A stretch of 64,000 bases of DNA from Dokdonella sp. (GTDB lineage Bacteria > Pseudomonadota > Gammaproteobacteria > Xanthomonadales > Rhodanobacteraceae). How positions within the stretch are numbered: position 1 is the stretch's first letter; every line of letters starts with the position of its first letter. Below, in pieces: positions 9,087 through 18,856 of this stretch. The stretch is from NCBI RefSeq assembly GCF_019634815.1, contig NZ_JAHCAP010000018.1, positions 1 to 64,000 of the forward strand, given 5' to 3'. The notes under the pieces are model-generated. The model searched no databases, was not told the DNA's origin, and saw only the letters and a program-made list of their open reading frames with translations. Made by a program: the position numbers and the translations under genes.

Positions 9087-11272
9087 CTGCATCTTTCGAC
9101 GCCGGAAGGCGCCATTTTCTTGCCGTCAGCCTGACGGGCACGGGCGCCTTGCTGCTTGCACCAGTCCTGCGGGCTGCGCCCCTGCCCAATGTTCCTGCGG
9201 AACTCCTCGGCGAGGATTTCACCGGGCTCGGCCCGTTCCTGCGCATCGAACGTGACAACCGCATCGTCATCGGCGCGCCGGCCTGCGAAGTCGGCCAGGG
9301 CGTGTTCACCGATCTGCCGATGATCATCGCCGAAGAACTCGACCTCGACTGGTCGCAGGTGCGCGTGCTGCAACTGCCTTACGGCGGCGGTGATGGCGCC
9401 AACCCCTACGGCCGCCAGGGTGCCGATGCCGCCGATGCGGCAGCACGGACCTTCCTGCGTCACGCTGGCGCGAATGCGCGTTGGCTGCTGCTGCAGGCAG
9501 CGGCACGTGAATGGAACCTGCCCGCCGAGTCCCTGCGCACGCAAGCCGGCGAAGTCATCGCCAGTGATGGTCGCAAGCTCAGCTATGGCGCGCTCGCGCG
9601 CAGTGCCGCGTCGATCACGCTGCCTGCTGCGCCACCCGCGCTCAAATCCACAGCCGCGTACACGATCATTGGCAAGCCGATCGCTACGGCAGACGCGCGC
9701 GAAATCGTCACTGGCGCTTGCCGTTACGGCATCGATCACTACGGTGCCGGCGCCCTGCTCGCGGTGATTGCCCGCTGCCCCCTGCCCGGCGGTTCATTGC
9801 TGCGAATGGACGACAGCAAGGCGCGCAAGGTTTCCGGCGTGGTCGACGTGATCGAGCTGCCACACAGCACTGACGCACCAGCGGTCGCCGGCATCGCCGT
9901 GCTTGCCCGTCACAGCTGGGCGGCCTTGCAGGGCCGCGCCCTGCTCGAAATCCAATGGCAGCCCGCCGCCGACACCAGCGAGTCGAGTTCGGCCCTGATC
10001 GCCGCCGCGCATGCCGCGCTCGACGGCAAGGACGGCGGCATTCCCGTGCGCAGCGATGGCGAACCGCTGCGCATCCGCAAGCAACCGGCGCGCCATCGCA
10101 TCGAGTCGCGCTACGAACTGCCTTTCCTCGCCCACGCGGTGATGGAGCCGCCCAATGCGCTGATCGAAATCAATCAGGATGGTGCGCGACTGGTCGCTGC
10201 CGTGCAGGATCCTGATGGCGCTTCGCAATGGATTGCCAGACTGACCGGGCTGCGCCGCCAGAACATCCGCATCGAATTGCCGCGAGGCGGCGGCAGCTTC
10301 GGTCGCCGCCTCGACAATGACTATGTCGCCGAGGCCGTGGTGGTCGCCAAGGCAGCCGGCAAGCCGGTCAAACTGATGTGGACGCGCAGCGACGACCTGC
10401 AGCACGACCGCTATCGTCCGCTGGGCGTGCACGCACTGGCCGCCTCGCTGGATCGGCACAACCGGATATCGGCTTGGTCGCACCGCTGTGCGGCCACGCC
10501 GGTCGATGCGCGCACGCCCAACGCGGGTCTGCTCGAAGCCACGGCTTTCCCGGCAGGTTTCGTTGCGCATCTGCAGCAGAGCTTCCATCCGCTCAGCACC
10601 CATCTGCCGCTTGCCGCGGGTGCCTGGCTTGATGCATTCCGCACGTTTGCGATCGAGAGTTTCATCGACGAGCTTGCGGTGGTTTCACGCCAGGACGCAG
10701 TCAAGCTGCGGCTGACGATGCTTGAAGATGCCAAGGCGCCCGCGACCGTCAATGGCGTCGAGTGCACGCGCCTTGCGCACGTGCTGCGTCGCTGCGCCGC
10801 GCGCATCGACTGGCGCACGCCGCGCACCGATGGTCGCGGCCTGGGCATTGCCTGCCACGCGGGCGGTGGTGGCAGTTTCGCGCATGCCTTCGAGGTCGCG
10901 GTCGAAGGCGGCCAGTTGCGCATCCATCGTGCAGTCTGCGTTGCCGACATCGGCACCGTGATCAATCCGCGCAATGCGCAGGAGCAGATTGCCGGGGCCA
11001 CACTCGACGGCCTCGCCGCAACCCTGCAGCAGGCGATCACGCTCAAGGATGGCCGCATCCAGCAACGCGGCTTGCAGGACTATCCGCTGCTGCGGCTGGG
11101 CTTGTCTCCGCGCAGCACCGAGATCGAGATCATCGACTCCACGGACGACGCGGTCGACCCCGCATTCGCCAGCGCCAGCGCCGGACCCGCGCTCGCCAAC
11201 GCGGTGTATGCCGCGACCACGGTACGGGTGCGCAAACTGCCCCTGCTGCCCGAGCTGATGCGCCTGCTCTGA
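9083..11272 (+). CDS. Molybdopterin-binding large subunit (IorB-like), GxGE motif absent
   Basis: 729-residue large subunit of a two-subunit xanthine-dehydrogenase-family enzyme. The N-terminus GRRHFLAVS followed by a hydrophobic stretch is a Tat signal, so the folded complex should be periplasmic or membrane-side. Cofactor-domain landmarks include EVGQGVFTDLPMI, PFLAHAVMEPPNA, GGGSFGRRLDNDY and VCVADIGTVINP. In this family a GVGEP-type motif near the C-terminus carries the catalytic glutamate; here that position reads DPAFASASAGPALANAVYA, so the glutamate is not visible. Start is GTG 9083, overlapping the small-subunit stop. Substrate is unknown (aldehyde or N-heterocycle in relatives). No FAD subunit or maturation gene adjoins. 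Confidence 0.9.
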   Translation: MTASFDAGRRHFLAVSLTGTGALLLAPVLRAAPLPNVPAELLGEDFTGLGPFLRIERDNRIVIGAPACEVGQGVFTDLPMIIAEELDLDWSQVRVLQLPYGGGDGANPYGRQGADAADAAARTFLRHAGANARWLLLQAAAREWNLPAESLRTQAGEVIASDGRKLSYGALARSAASITLPAAPPALKSTAAYTIIGKPIATADAREIVTGACRYGIDHYGAGALLAVIARCPLPGGSLLRMDDSKARKVSGVVDVIELPHSTDAPAVAGIAVLARHSWAALQGRALLEIQWQPAADTSESSSALIAAAHAALDGKDGGIPVRSDGEPLRIRKQPARHRIESRYELPFLAHAVMEPPNALIEINQDGARLVAAVQDPDGASQWIARLTGLRRQNIRIELPRGGGSFGRRLDNDYVAEAVVVAKAAGKPVKLMWTRSDDLQHDRYRPLGVHALAASLDRHNRISAWSHRCAATPVDARTPNAGLLEATAFPAGFVAHLQQSFHPLSTHLPLAAGAWLDAFRTFAIESFIDELAVVSRQDAVKLRLTMLEDAKAPATVNGVECTRLAHVLRRCAARIDWRTPRTDGRGLGIACHAGGGGSFAHAFEVAVEGGQLRIHRAVCVADIGTVINPRNAQEQIAGATLDGLAATLQQAITLKDGRIQQRGLQDYPLLRLGLSPRSTEIEIIDSTDDAVDPAFASASAGPALANAVYAATTVRVRKLPLLPELMRLL

Positions 11273-11310
11273 ACGATCGATGCTTGCTTCACGACAACGC
11301 AAGTGAAAAA

Positions 11311-11335
11311 AAAGGGGCCGCGATGCGGCCCCTTT
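11311..11335 (-). terminator. Intrinsic terminator of the lysyl-endopeptidase-like gene
   Basis: Perfect 11-base inverted repeat AAAGGGGCCGC / GCGGCCCCTTT with a 3-base loop. On the minus strand it is followed by a run of T (A-run at 11306-11313 on the plus strand). It lies just past the stop of the minus-strand protease gene. Confidence 0.85.
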
Positions 11336-11358
11336 GAACGCTGGTTCACTCATCCCGC

Positions 11359-13989
11359 TTACGGGATCTCGAAACCATCCTCGAAGATCACATCACTGAC
11401 CGCGACCTGCGGAATCAGGCACCACTCGGTGAAACTGCCGGTATCGCCGCCGGCATTGTCGGACACGTTCAATGTCCAGGTGCCTGCGAGCGACAGACCA
11501 ACGAACGGCGCCAGGCCCGGTGCATTGGGCGAGAGCGTGCCGGTGATGGCGGGAACGGTCGAGCCACACGCGGTTTCGACCGGATTGCCGGCCGCGTCGT
11601 CGAGGATCACGTCGTAGTCGTTGCCGCTGCAACCAAACGTGCTCGCCGGAACGCCCGGACGATCGATCAGCGCGGAACTTGCCGAGTCCTTCGACAGCGT
11701 GAACTTGAGATCACCCACCCAGGTGTGCGTAGCCTTGATCGACACGGTGAGACCCGTGAGCACCGAAGCATCGCTGAGGGTGATGGTGTCGTTGACGCCA
11801 GCCGGAGTGTTGTCGGGAATCGCCAGGGCCGGCGACGGCGCGTGGCAGATGATGTTCGCGGTGGTGAAGCTGAAGACCGCCGAAGTCGTTCCATCGCCAC
11901 AGCCATTGGTCGGCTTCACGCGCCAGTAGTAGGTCGTGGTCGGGTTGAGCCCGGTGGCGACATGACTGGTGCCGGTGATGCCGGACTGGCTCACCACGAT
12001 GTTGCTGAAGGCGACATCGGTGGCGACTTCGACCGTATACGAAGCGGCGCCGGCAAGTGCAGCCCAGCTCAGGGTCGGGCTGGTGCCGACACTGGTTGCC
12101 CCGTTGGCGGGCGTCAGCAGGTTCATGCTGCCCGACAAGGCCGCCGCGACCGTGAGCGGCAAGGTCTTGTTCACCACGTCGGCGCCACTGGTGCCGGTCA
12201 CGGTGATCGGGTAGCTGCCCGGGGTGACGCCGGACAGGTTGCTCAATGTCAGGACCGACGCCGATGTCGGGGGCGTCAGCGCAGCGGGTACGAACAGCAG
12301 CGCGCTGGGTGCGGGATTGCCGCTCGCAGTCAACGCAACCGTGCCGCTGAAGCCCTGGTCATAGGTCGCAGCGAGATTGATCGTCGCGCTGTTGGTGGTG
12401 TTGCACACCGACAGCGATGTCGGATCGAGCGTGAACGTGAACGGCGACATGCCGATGCCGTCGATTGCGGTCGCGCCGGTGTTGAGCGGATCAAGCCAAT
12501 CCTTCATGCGCGTCGCCGGCGTACCCTCGCCTTCCCAGGCCACCGCGAGCTGACCGTAGTAATCCGAAAGATTGGCTCCCGTCGCACCGCATGAGGACGG
12601 ACCGCCACTGAGCACGCCGACAAAATGCTGGCTGGCGTTGTACAGCGGCGAACCCGACGAACCCGGTTCGGTTACGCCCGGCGGCAGCGATGAAGGCTGC
12701 GGCGCGGGAATGCCGGGCAGGATCGGCGGGGTCGGATCCCAGTAGGCGTGCCAGTGGGTGTTGGTGCCACCCGAGATGCCACCGACCTCGAAGTTCTGCT
12801 CGACGAAGGTGATGCGCTTCTCGTCAACACCCGGATGATGGATCGCGGCGCACTCACCGACGTCGGAATTGGGATTGGGGCCCGGCGTGCAGACCGCGGC
12901 GGCGGTGCCACGATCCCAGCCGGCCCAGTACAGGTTCCAGGCCGGATCGGGCGTACCGTTGAGGCGCACCACGGTGTTGTCAGAGCAGACCGCGCCATTG
13001 GTGCAATCGCTACCGTTGAAAGGATTGCGCGTGCGGCCAAGGAAGGTCGAACCGCTGCTGGTCGTGGTGGGCCGCGCCACCGGCGTGCCGCTGGCGCCAC
13101 TGCCGGGCAGGCGGCAGGTCGGCGATTCATAGTTCCAGTAGACGACGATGCCCGCGGGATTGGCGACCACGTTGCAATGGCTGGCCGTCATGAACAGCAT
13201 GCTGCGGTCGTTGGCGGTGTTGTTGACCAGCGAGCCGGTGCAGGTGTCGGTGCCCGAGATCGTGTAGGCGCCGACCGAACGCCGCGGGTTGTTCCACGGG
13301 TCGGATGGATCCAGACAGGCGACATCCATGTTGCACGAGCCGGAACGGATTGCGTCGGGCGAGCAGGCCGACTTGCCTTCACCGGTGAGATTCAGCTTGG
13401 GCTGTGCGTACCCCTTGCTCATCGTGCCGAAGCCGCGATAGCCCTGGTTGATCTTGCCGAGCACGAGTTCGACCTGGTCGCGTTCGCCACTGGCGACATC
13501 GAGTTCGATGACGACATCGCTGGCGGCGATGATCGGCGTCCACAACTGGCCGAGCGCATTGTGCGTGGCGGCTGAATACGGGCCGGCGAGCTGGCTGTGA
13601 TCCTTGCTCGCGTAGATGAAAACCTGCGCGCTGGGCGGCAGGCGGAACTGCGTGAAACCGAAATTGAGCGAAGCGGCGTCGGCGGCCTGCACGCGGTAGC
13701 GCCAAATGCTCTGGCCGCCCTTGGTTTCCCAACTGCCGCCGCTGCGTGCATCCACTGCGCTGTCATGCGCAATCGCAAAGCGCATCGGCTGCCCGCTGGC
13801 TTCGCGCAAGGCGTCTTCCTCGGCGATGGTCTGCAGATCCAGCGCGCCGTAACGCACGGTCACGACTTGATCGACCGATTGCACTTGCGTGGAAAAACTT
13901 GCCGGTGAGACACCGGCCGCGACAGCCAGCCCCGTGGTCGAAGCGGCAATCAGCAGCGCCGCAACCCGTGTTGTGCGTTTGTGAGACAT
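11359..13989 (-). CDS. Secreted lysyl-endopeptidase-like serine protease with P domain
   Basis: 876-residue exported protease. A signal peptide (MSHKRTTRVAALLIAAS...) and a propeptide precede an S1-family catalytic domain of the Achromobacter lysyl endopeptidase type. The triad is readable as H271 (MTASHC), D337 (SDNTVVRL) and S445 (EPGSSGSPLYN), with many paired cysteines. After it come Ig-like and fibronectin-type segments (LTPANGATSVGTSPTLSW; TTTYYWRVKP), then a proprotein-convertase P-type beta domain (TVSIKATHTWVGDLKFTLS). The chain ends SDVIFEDGFEIP, a tail shared with other secreted proteins here. It probably acts outside the cell; cleavage after lysine is inferred from family only. 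It is a single gene with its own terminator. Confidence 0.88.
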   Translation of the reverse strand: MSHKRTTRVAALLIAASTTGLAVAAGVSPASFSTQVQSVDQVVTVRYGALDLQTIAEEDALREASGQPMRFAIAHDSAVDARSGGSWETKGGQSIWRYRVQAADAASLNFGFTQFRLPPSAQVFIYASKDHSQLAGPYSAATHNALGQLWTPIIAASDVVIELDVASGERDQVELVLGKINQGYRGFGTMSKGYAQPKLNLTGEGKSACSPDAIRSGSCNMDVACLDPSDPWNNPRRSVGAYTISGTDTCTGSLVNNTANDRSMLFMTASHCNVVANPAGIVVYWNYESPTCRLPGSGASGTPVARPTTTSSGSTFLGRTRNPFNGSDCTNGAVCSDNTVVRLNGTPDPAWNLYWAGWDRGTAAAVCTPGPNPNSDVGECAAIHHPGVDEKRITFVEQNFEVGGISGGTNTHWHAYWDPTPPILPGIPAPQPSSLPPGVTEPGSSGSPLYNASQHFVGVLSGGPSSCGATGANLSDYYGQLAVAWEGEGTPATRMKDWLDPLNTGATAIDGIGMSPFTFTLDPTSLSVCNTTNSATINLAATYDQGFSGTVALTASGNPAPSALLFVPAALTPPTSASVLTLSNLSGVTPGSYPITVTGTSGADVVNKTLPLTVAAALSGSMNLLTPANGATSVGTSPTLSWAALAGAASYTVEVATDVAFSNIVVSQSGITGTSHVATGLNPTTTYYWRVKPTNGCGDGTTSAVFSFTTANIICHAPSPALAIPDNTPAGVNDTITLSDASVLTGLTVSIKATHTWVGDLKFTLSKDSASSALIDRPGVPASTFGCSGNDYDVILDDAAGNPVETACGSTVPAITGTLSPNAPGLAPFVGLSLAGTWTLNVSDNAGGDTGSFTEWCLIPQVAVSDVIFEDGFEIP

Positions 13990-14239
13990 CGAAGACCCCA
14001 GCCCATGTTGTTGCCCCTGTCCGGGAAGCGTATCACTGCTTGGAGCGGGCGTGTTGTGCAGACGGTCCGGCGCGCTGTGCGGGGCTTGCTGTCACGCAAC
14101 ATCATGTGGGTACACGGCGCCGAACGCGGCAGCCGGTCCACCCATCGCAAGACTGCGCCCAGCGCGTGGACGCGGCAGCACACCGGGATCCGCACGCAGC
14201 CACAAGGTGAGGCGATTGCGCCACCGGCTCAGCCTTGGG

Positions 14240-15658
14240 TCAAAGTGCGAGCAGTACCAAGCCGGCGCCGGTGGCCAGCGCAAGCAGACTCAGCCAATCG
14301 GTCAGCGCGAACACCAGCGGGTCGTCATGCATGCGGCCACGCCCGGCGAGCATCCACAAGCGCACAAGCCAGGCCGCGAGCAGCGGCACCAACCACCACA
14401 AGCGCTGCGGCTGGGCATACAACTCGGCACTCTTGGTGCTGTCGATGTAGAGCGCGAGCACGGCCACGGCGGCGGCACCAGCGACGATGCCCGCCGCGCG
14501 CACCACGCTGCGGTCGCGCAAACGGTAGCCGCGACCGCGCAGACGGTCGAGTGGACCGCTGGCGAGGCGGCTGAATTCAATCTCGCGCTTGAGCAGGGCG
14601 AGGCCAAGGAACAGGCTCATCGCGAAGGCCACCAGCCAGATCGAGATCTCGACCGCGACCGCGGCGCCGCCGGCAACGATGCGCAGCGTGTACAGGCCCG
14701 CAAGCACCAACACGTCGATGACCGGCAGGCGCTTGAGCCAGAGTGAATAGACCAGCGTGGTCACCGCATAGGCGAGCAGGGCCCAGGTGAAGGGCATCGG
14801 CAGCAGCATCGCGCAGGCGAATGCGGCCAGCAGCAGCACGGGCACGCCGAACAATCCGGACAGCAAGGACAAGCGGCCATCGGCAAACGGTCGCAGATGC
14901 TTGCGTGGATGGGCGCGATCGGCGTCGAGATCAAGCAGGTCGTTGAGCAGATAGGCCGCCGAGGCGCACAAGCAGAACGCGACGAAGGCGATCAGGGCGT
15001 GGCGCGCCAGATCCGCATCGATCCGATGGGCAGCCAGCGGCGCCACGAAAACCAGCAGGTTCTTGGTCCACTGGTGCGGACGCAGCGCGCGCAGCAATTC
15101 GCCCCAGACGCCCGTGGCCGGCGCGAACACGCGATCGATCTTGGTCCGCTTGCGCGCCGAGCGCAGCACGTCGGGCCGGGCATTGACGACGATCGCGCGC
15201 CGCGCCTTCGCCCACACCGCAAGGTCTGCGCGCGAATTGCCGGCGTAATCGAATCCGCGCTCGCCAAACCGCGCCACCAACGCCGCCGCCTTGCGCCGCC
15301 CCGACAGATTGACCTTGCCATCACTGGCCAGCACTGCATCGAACAGGCCCACCCGCGCAGCCACGGCCTCGGCCACGCGCCGATCGGAGGCGGTACACAG
15401 CACGCGTGTACGCGTGAACTGCTCGCGCAGCCATCCGAGCATGCGTGGATCGAACGGCAGCTGCGCCACCTCGGGCACGATGCGGCGCGCGATTTCGCGC
15501 TTGCAGTACGCCAGCCCGCGCAAGAGCCACCACGGCAGCGCGAACAGATACAACGGATTGCGTCGCACCAGGGCGAGCGCAGATTCGATGGAAAGGTCGG
15601 AACGAACCAGAGTGCCGTCCATGTCCACGCACAAAGGCACGTTGTCGTCGCTCATCAT
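14240..15658 (-). CDS. HAD-UbiA fusion prenyltransferase
   Basis: 472-residue inner-membrane protein. The N-terminal third is a HAD phosphatase-like domain (nucleophile motif DMDGTLVRSD, then TASDR and YAGNSRADLAVW). The rest is a UbiA-superfamily prenyltransferase with about eight hydrophobic segments and the Mg-diphosphate motif NDLLDLDADRAHP. Relatives of this fusion transfer phosphoribose or another group to polyprenyl phosphate; the HAD half may dephosphorylate the product. No decaprenyl-phosphoribose epimerase genes adjoin, so the substrate stays open. Two consecutive ATGs (15658, 15655) start the conserved region; the longer upstream frame is Arg-rich and rejected. Confidence 0.85.
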   Translation of the reverse strand: MMSDDNVPLCVDMDGTLVRSDLSIESALALVRRNPLYLFALPWWLLRGLAYCKREIARRIVPEVAQLPFDPRMLGWLREQFTRTRVLCTASDRRVAEAVAARVGLFDAVLASDGKVNLSGRRKAAALVARFGERGFDYAGNSRADLAVWAKARRAIVVNARPDVLRSARKRTKIDRVFAPATGVWGELLRALRPHQWTKNLLVFVAPLAAHRIDADLARHALIAFVAFCLCASAAYLLNDLLDLDADRAHPRKHLRPFADGRLSLLSGLFGVPVLLLAAFACAMLLPMPFTWALLAYAVTTLVYSLWLKRLPVIDVLVLAGLYTLRIVAGGAAVAVEISIWLVAFAMSLFLGLALLKREIEFSRLASGPLDRLRGRGYRLRDRSVVRAAGIVAGAAAVAVLALYIDSTKSAELYAQPQRLWWLVPLLAAWLVRLWMLAGRGRMHDDPLVFALTDWLSLLALATGAGLVLLAL

Positions 15659-15743
15659 CAGCCCGTGGCAAGGGCGCGACGCGACGCGCCTTCTGAATGG
15701 GCGTGAGTATGCCCCAGAGGCGGCGCGACCGTACGCCTTCGCC

Positions 15744-16484
15744 TCAGGACGCGGGTTCGCAGCCGCCCGATTCCGCGCGCTTGCGCCCACGATGGGCAAT
15801 TGCCTGCGGATCGGCGAGGCCAACCCATTTGAGGTACTTGCGGCTGACCTTGTCGCCAAGGCTTTCATCGGGACTGAAGGCGTCCGCGAAGCGGGTCTTC
15901 TTGCAATCCAGCGGATTGCCGCGCTCCTCGATTTGCGTCCAGCGCCGTTGCGCGGCCTCGCGTTCGGTTTTCGGTGCGGGCAACGTCGGAGCGCGGATCG
16001 GTGCATCGCCATTGCCGATGCGCACGCTGCCGTCGGCATTGAACAACTTGACCGGTGGCGCCACCCCACCCTGCCCCAGACGCGCCCGCATTGCGTCGCT
16101 GGCTTCCTCGGGCCGCGGCGGCGGCGGTGTCGTCTTGACCTCGGGCGGCGCAATCGCGACTCGACTGGCGCGCACCACGATCGGTGGTTCCGGCTCGGGC
16201 GGCGGCGGTGGCAATTGACTGATCGGCTCGATCAGATTGACGGTGATGACCTGTGGCGCGGTCACCCGCTTCCAGTGCGCGCTGCGATAGGAATGCATGC
16301 CCAGCGCGAAGCCGCCGAGCTCGAGGACGGTAATCGCGAAGGCGAGCAGCCCGCCAAGCCAGAAGATGCGCCGGTCGCGCTCCGCATCCTGCCAGCGCAG
16401 GCTGCGCTGCCAGGGCAGCGCATCGCTGGCCAGTTGCAGGGAACCGGGCGCATGCAACAACAGCTCGGGCTCGCCGACGGGCAT
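15744..16484 (-). CDS. Proline-rich single-pass membrane protein
   Basis: 246-residue protein of unrecognised family. One membrane segment (IFWLGGLLAFAITVLELGGFALG) is followed by VITVNLIEP and a proline-rich stretch (PPPPPEPEPP), a layout like the N-terminal half of TonB. The C-terminal part (RGNPLDCKKTRFADAF, YLKWVGLADP) does not look like a TonB receptor-binding domain. It may span the periplasm, but no partner is visible. It precedes the HAD-UbiA gene by 85 bases on the same strand. A TTG at 16514 would add 10 residues; ATG 16484 is preferred although no strong ribosome site is seen for either. Confidence 0.65.
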   Translation of the reverse strand: MPVGEPELLLHAPGSLQLASDALPWQRSLRWQDAERDRRIFWLGGLLAFAITVLELGGFALGMHSYRSAHWKRVTAPQVITVNLIEPISQLPPPPPEPEPPIVVRASRVAIAPPEVKTTPPPPRPEEASDAMRARLGQGGVAPPVKLFNADGSVRIGNGDAPIRAPTLPAPKTEREAAQRRWTQIEERGNPLDCKKTRFADAFSPDESLGDKVSRKYLKWVGLADPQAIAHRGRKRAESGGCEPAS

Positions 16485-16778
16485 CGCGGACGCGGGGCGG
16501 GCGGTGTCGGCCAAGGCAGTGCCATCGCTGCAAAGCGCCGCAGAATACCGATCGCACGCTAAAGCAAGGTTAAACCGTCGCGAAAGCGGCCACGCCGTGC
16601 ACCCTGTCCCAACCGTGCGCTGGCGGCTTCACGCACTGCCGCTTGACCACCGTCACCGATCGGACAAGGCTATGCCGTCGCCGCCGCGACGGTGCGGCGA
16701 TTCTCCGCCATGACCCCCAGCCTCGCAGGCCCGCGGGCGCAGCGAGCCGGTCGCCGTGACGGTCCCACCCATGCAATC

Positions 16779-16785
16779 GGGAGGT
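16779..16785 (+). promoter_or_regulatory. Ribosome binding site fixing the EF-G-like start
   Basis: GGGAGGT lies 5 bases before ATG 16791. The upstream in-frame extension (33 residues, Arg/Pro-rich) lacks a comparable site, so 16791 is the start. Confidence 0.8.
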
Positions 16786-16790
16786 CGACC

Positions 16791-18839
16791 ATGTCCTACA
16801 GTACCCAAGACATCCGCAACATCGCCCTCGCAGGCCAAGCGGGCGCCGGCAAAACCACGCTGTTCGAAGCCCTGCTGCATGCCGGCGGCGCAATCCAGAC
16901 GGCAGGCTCGGTGGACAAGGGAACCAGCGTCTCCGATCACGATGCGATGGAACGCGAGCGCAAGCATTCGATCAACAGCGCGATCGCCTCGATCGAACAT
17001 GCCGGCACCCACATCAACCTCATCGACACACCCGGCTTCCACGAGTTCCGCGGCCAGACGCTGTCGGCGCTCGGCGCGGTGGAAACCTGCGCGATCGTCG
17101 TCGATGCCGTGGTCGGCATCGTCCACAACACGCGCCGCCTGATGGAACGCGCCCAAAAGCGCGGCCTGTGCCGCATCCTCGTCATCAACAAGATCGACCA
17201 CGAAGGCGCCGACCTGGAAGGCCTGGTCGAAGCGCTGCGCGATGAGTTCGGCAGCCAGTGCCTGCCGATCAACCTGCCCGCGAACAAGGCCGCCGGCGTG
17301 GTCGATTGCTTCTTCCAGCCGCAGGGCGAAGCCGATTTCTCCACGGTCGCCCATGCCCACCAGCAGATCATCGATCAGGTGGTGGAAATCAACGAGACGG
17401 TCATGGGCCATTACCTCGAAGACGGCGAGGCGGGCCTGTCGGGGCAGGAACTGCACGATGCCTTCGAACAATGCCTGCGCGAAGGCCATCTGGTGCCGAT
17501 CTGCTTCACCTCGGCGCGCAACGGCACGGGCGTGAAGGAATTGCTCGACATCGCCGCGCGCCTCTTGCCCAATCCGCTCGAAGGCAATCCGCCGCCGTTC
17601 GTGAAAGGATCGGGCGCCGCCGCGCAGCCGATCCGTGCGCAGGCTGATCCCGCCCACCACGTGATCGCCGACGTGTTCAAGATCGTCAATGATCCCTTCG
17701 TCGGCAAGCTCAGCATCTTCCGCGTCTATCAAGGCACGCTGCGCAAGGACACCCAGTTGTTCATCGACGACGGCAAGAAGCCGTTCAAGGTCGGCCACCT
17801 GTTTCGGCTCAAGGGCAAGGATCACCTCGAGATCGAGCAGGCGATTCCCGGCGACATCGCCGCCGTCGCCAAGGTCGAGGAAATCCATTTCGACGCGATC
17901 CTGCACGACTCGCACGACGAGGATCAGATCCACCTCGCGCCGATCGACTTTCCGCTGCCGATGTTCGGTCTCGCGGTGCAGCCCGCGCACAAGGGCCAGG
18001 AGCAGAAGCTCGCCAATGCGCTCGCGCGCCTGGGCGAGGAAGACCCGTGTTTTCGCGTCGAACACAACATGGAACTCAACGAGACGATCATCCGCGGCCT
18101 GTCCGACTTGCACCTCAAGCTCATGCTCGAGCGCATGAAGGAGCGCTACGGCGTCGAGGTCACCACGCGCCCGCCGCGCATCGCCTACCGCGAGACGATC
18201 GCGCTCAAGGCCGAGGGCCATTACCGCCACAAGAAGCAGACCGGCGGCGCGGGCCAGTTCGGCGAGGTGTTCCTGCGCATCGAACCGCTGCCACGCGGTG
18301 GCGGCTTCGAGTTCGTCGACGAGGTCAAGGGCGGCACGATTCCCGGCCAATACCTGCCCGCGGTCGAGAAAGGCGTGCGTCAGGTACTCGAACACGGCGC
18401 GATCGCCGGCCATCCGCTGCAGGATGTCAAGGTGATCGTCTATGACGGCAAGTACCACCCGGTCGACTCCAAGGAAGTCGCTTTCGTCTCGGCCGGCAAG
18501 AAGGCCTTCCTCGAAGCGATCGCCAATGCCAAGCCGCAAGTACTCGAGCCGATCGTCAACCTCGACGTGACGGTCTCCAACGCGCACATGGGCGATGTCA
18601 CCGGCGGCCTCGCCAGCAAGCGCGCGCGCATCAGTGGCACCGATTCACTGCGCGGCGGCGAGATCGTGGTCAAGGCGCAGGTACCGCTGGCCGAGATCGT
18701 CGACTACCAGACCGAGCTCAAGGCGATGACCGGCGGCGAAGGTCGCTACACGATCGAGTTCAGCCACTACGAACCGGTGCCGGTGCAGATCCAGAAGCAA
18801 TTGGTCGATTCCTGGAAGCCGCGCATCGAGGAAGACTGA
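16791..18839 (+). CDS. Elongation factor G-like translational GTPase (EF-G2 type)
   Basis: 682-residue EF-G paralogue with all five domains. GTP-binding motifs: G1 GQAGAGKTT (15-23), G3 DTPGF (79-83), G4 NKID. Canonical EF-G reads DTPGH at G3, the histidine being needed for ribosome-triggered hydrolysis; here it is F83. The switch I segment ERERKHSINSA also differs from the usual ERGITI(T)SA, with Ser for the G2 threonine. Similar changes mark EF-G2/FusA2 paralogues, which bind GTP and ribosomes but hydrolyse poorly. It is monocistronic, away from str-operon genes, so it is not the housekeeping EF-G. Role unknown; ribosome rescue or stress translation is conjecture. Confidence 0.9.
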   Translation: MSYSTQDIRNIALAGQAGAGKTTLFEALLHAGGAIQTAGSVDKGTSVSDHDAMERERKHSINSAIASIEHAGTHINLIDTPGFHEFRGQTLSALGAVETCAIVVDAVVGIVHNTRRLMERAQKRGLCRILVINKIDHEGADLEGLVEALRDEFGSQCLPINLPANKAAGVVDCFFQPQGEADFSTVAHAHQQIIDQVVEINETVMGHYLEDGEAGLSGQELHDAFEQCLREGHLVPICFTSARNGTGVKELLDIAARLLPNPLEGNPPPFVKGSGAAAQPIRAQADPAHHVIADVFKIVNDPFVGKLSIFRVYQGTLRKDTQLFIDDGKKPFKVGHLFRLKGKDHLEIEQAIPGDIAAVAKVEEIHFDAILHDSHDEDQIHLAPIDFPLPMFGLAVQPAHKGQEQKLANALARLGEEDPCFRVEHNMELNETIIRGLSDLHLKLMLERMKERYGVEVTTRPPRIAYRETIALKAEGHYRHKKQTGGAGQFGEVFLRIEPLPRGGGFEFVDEVKGGTIPGQYLPAVEKGVRQVLEHGAIAGHPLQDVKVIVYDGKYHPVDSKEVAFVSAGKKAFLEAIANAKPQVLEPIVNLDVTVSNAHMGDVTGGLASKRARISGTDSLRGGEIVVKAQVPLAEIVDYQTELKAMTGGEGRYTIEFSHYEPVPVQIQKQLVDSWKPRIEED

Positions 18840-18856
18840 CGCCGATGAAAAACGCA

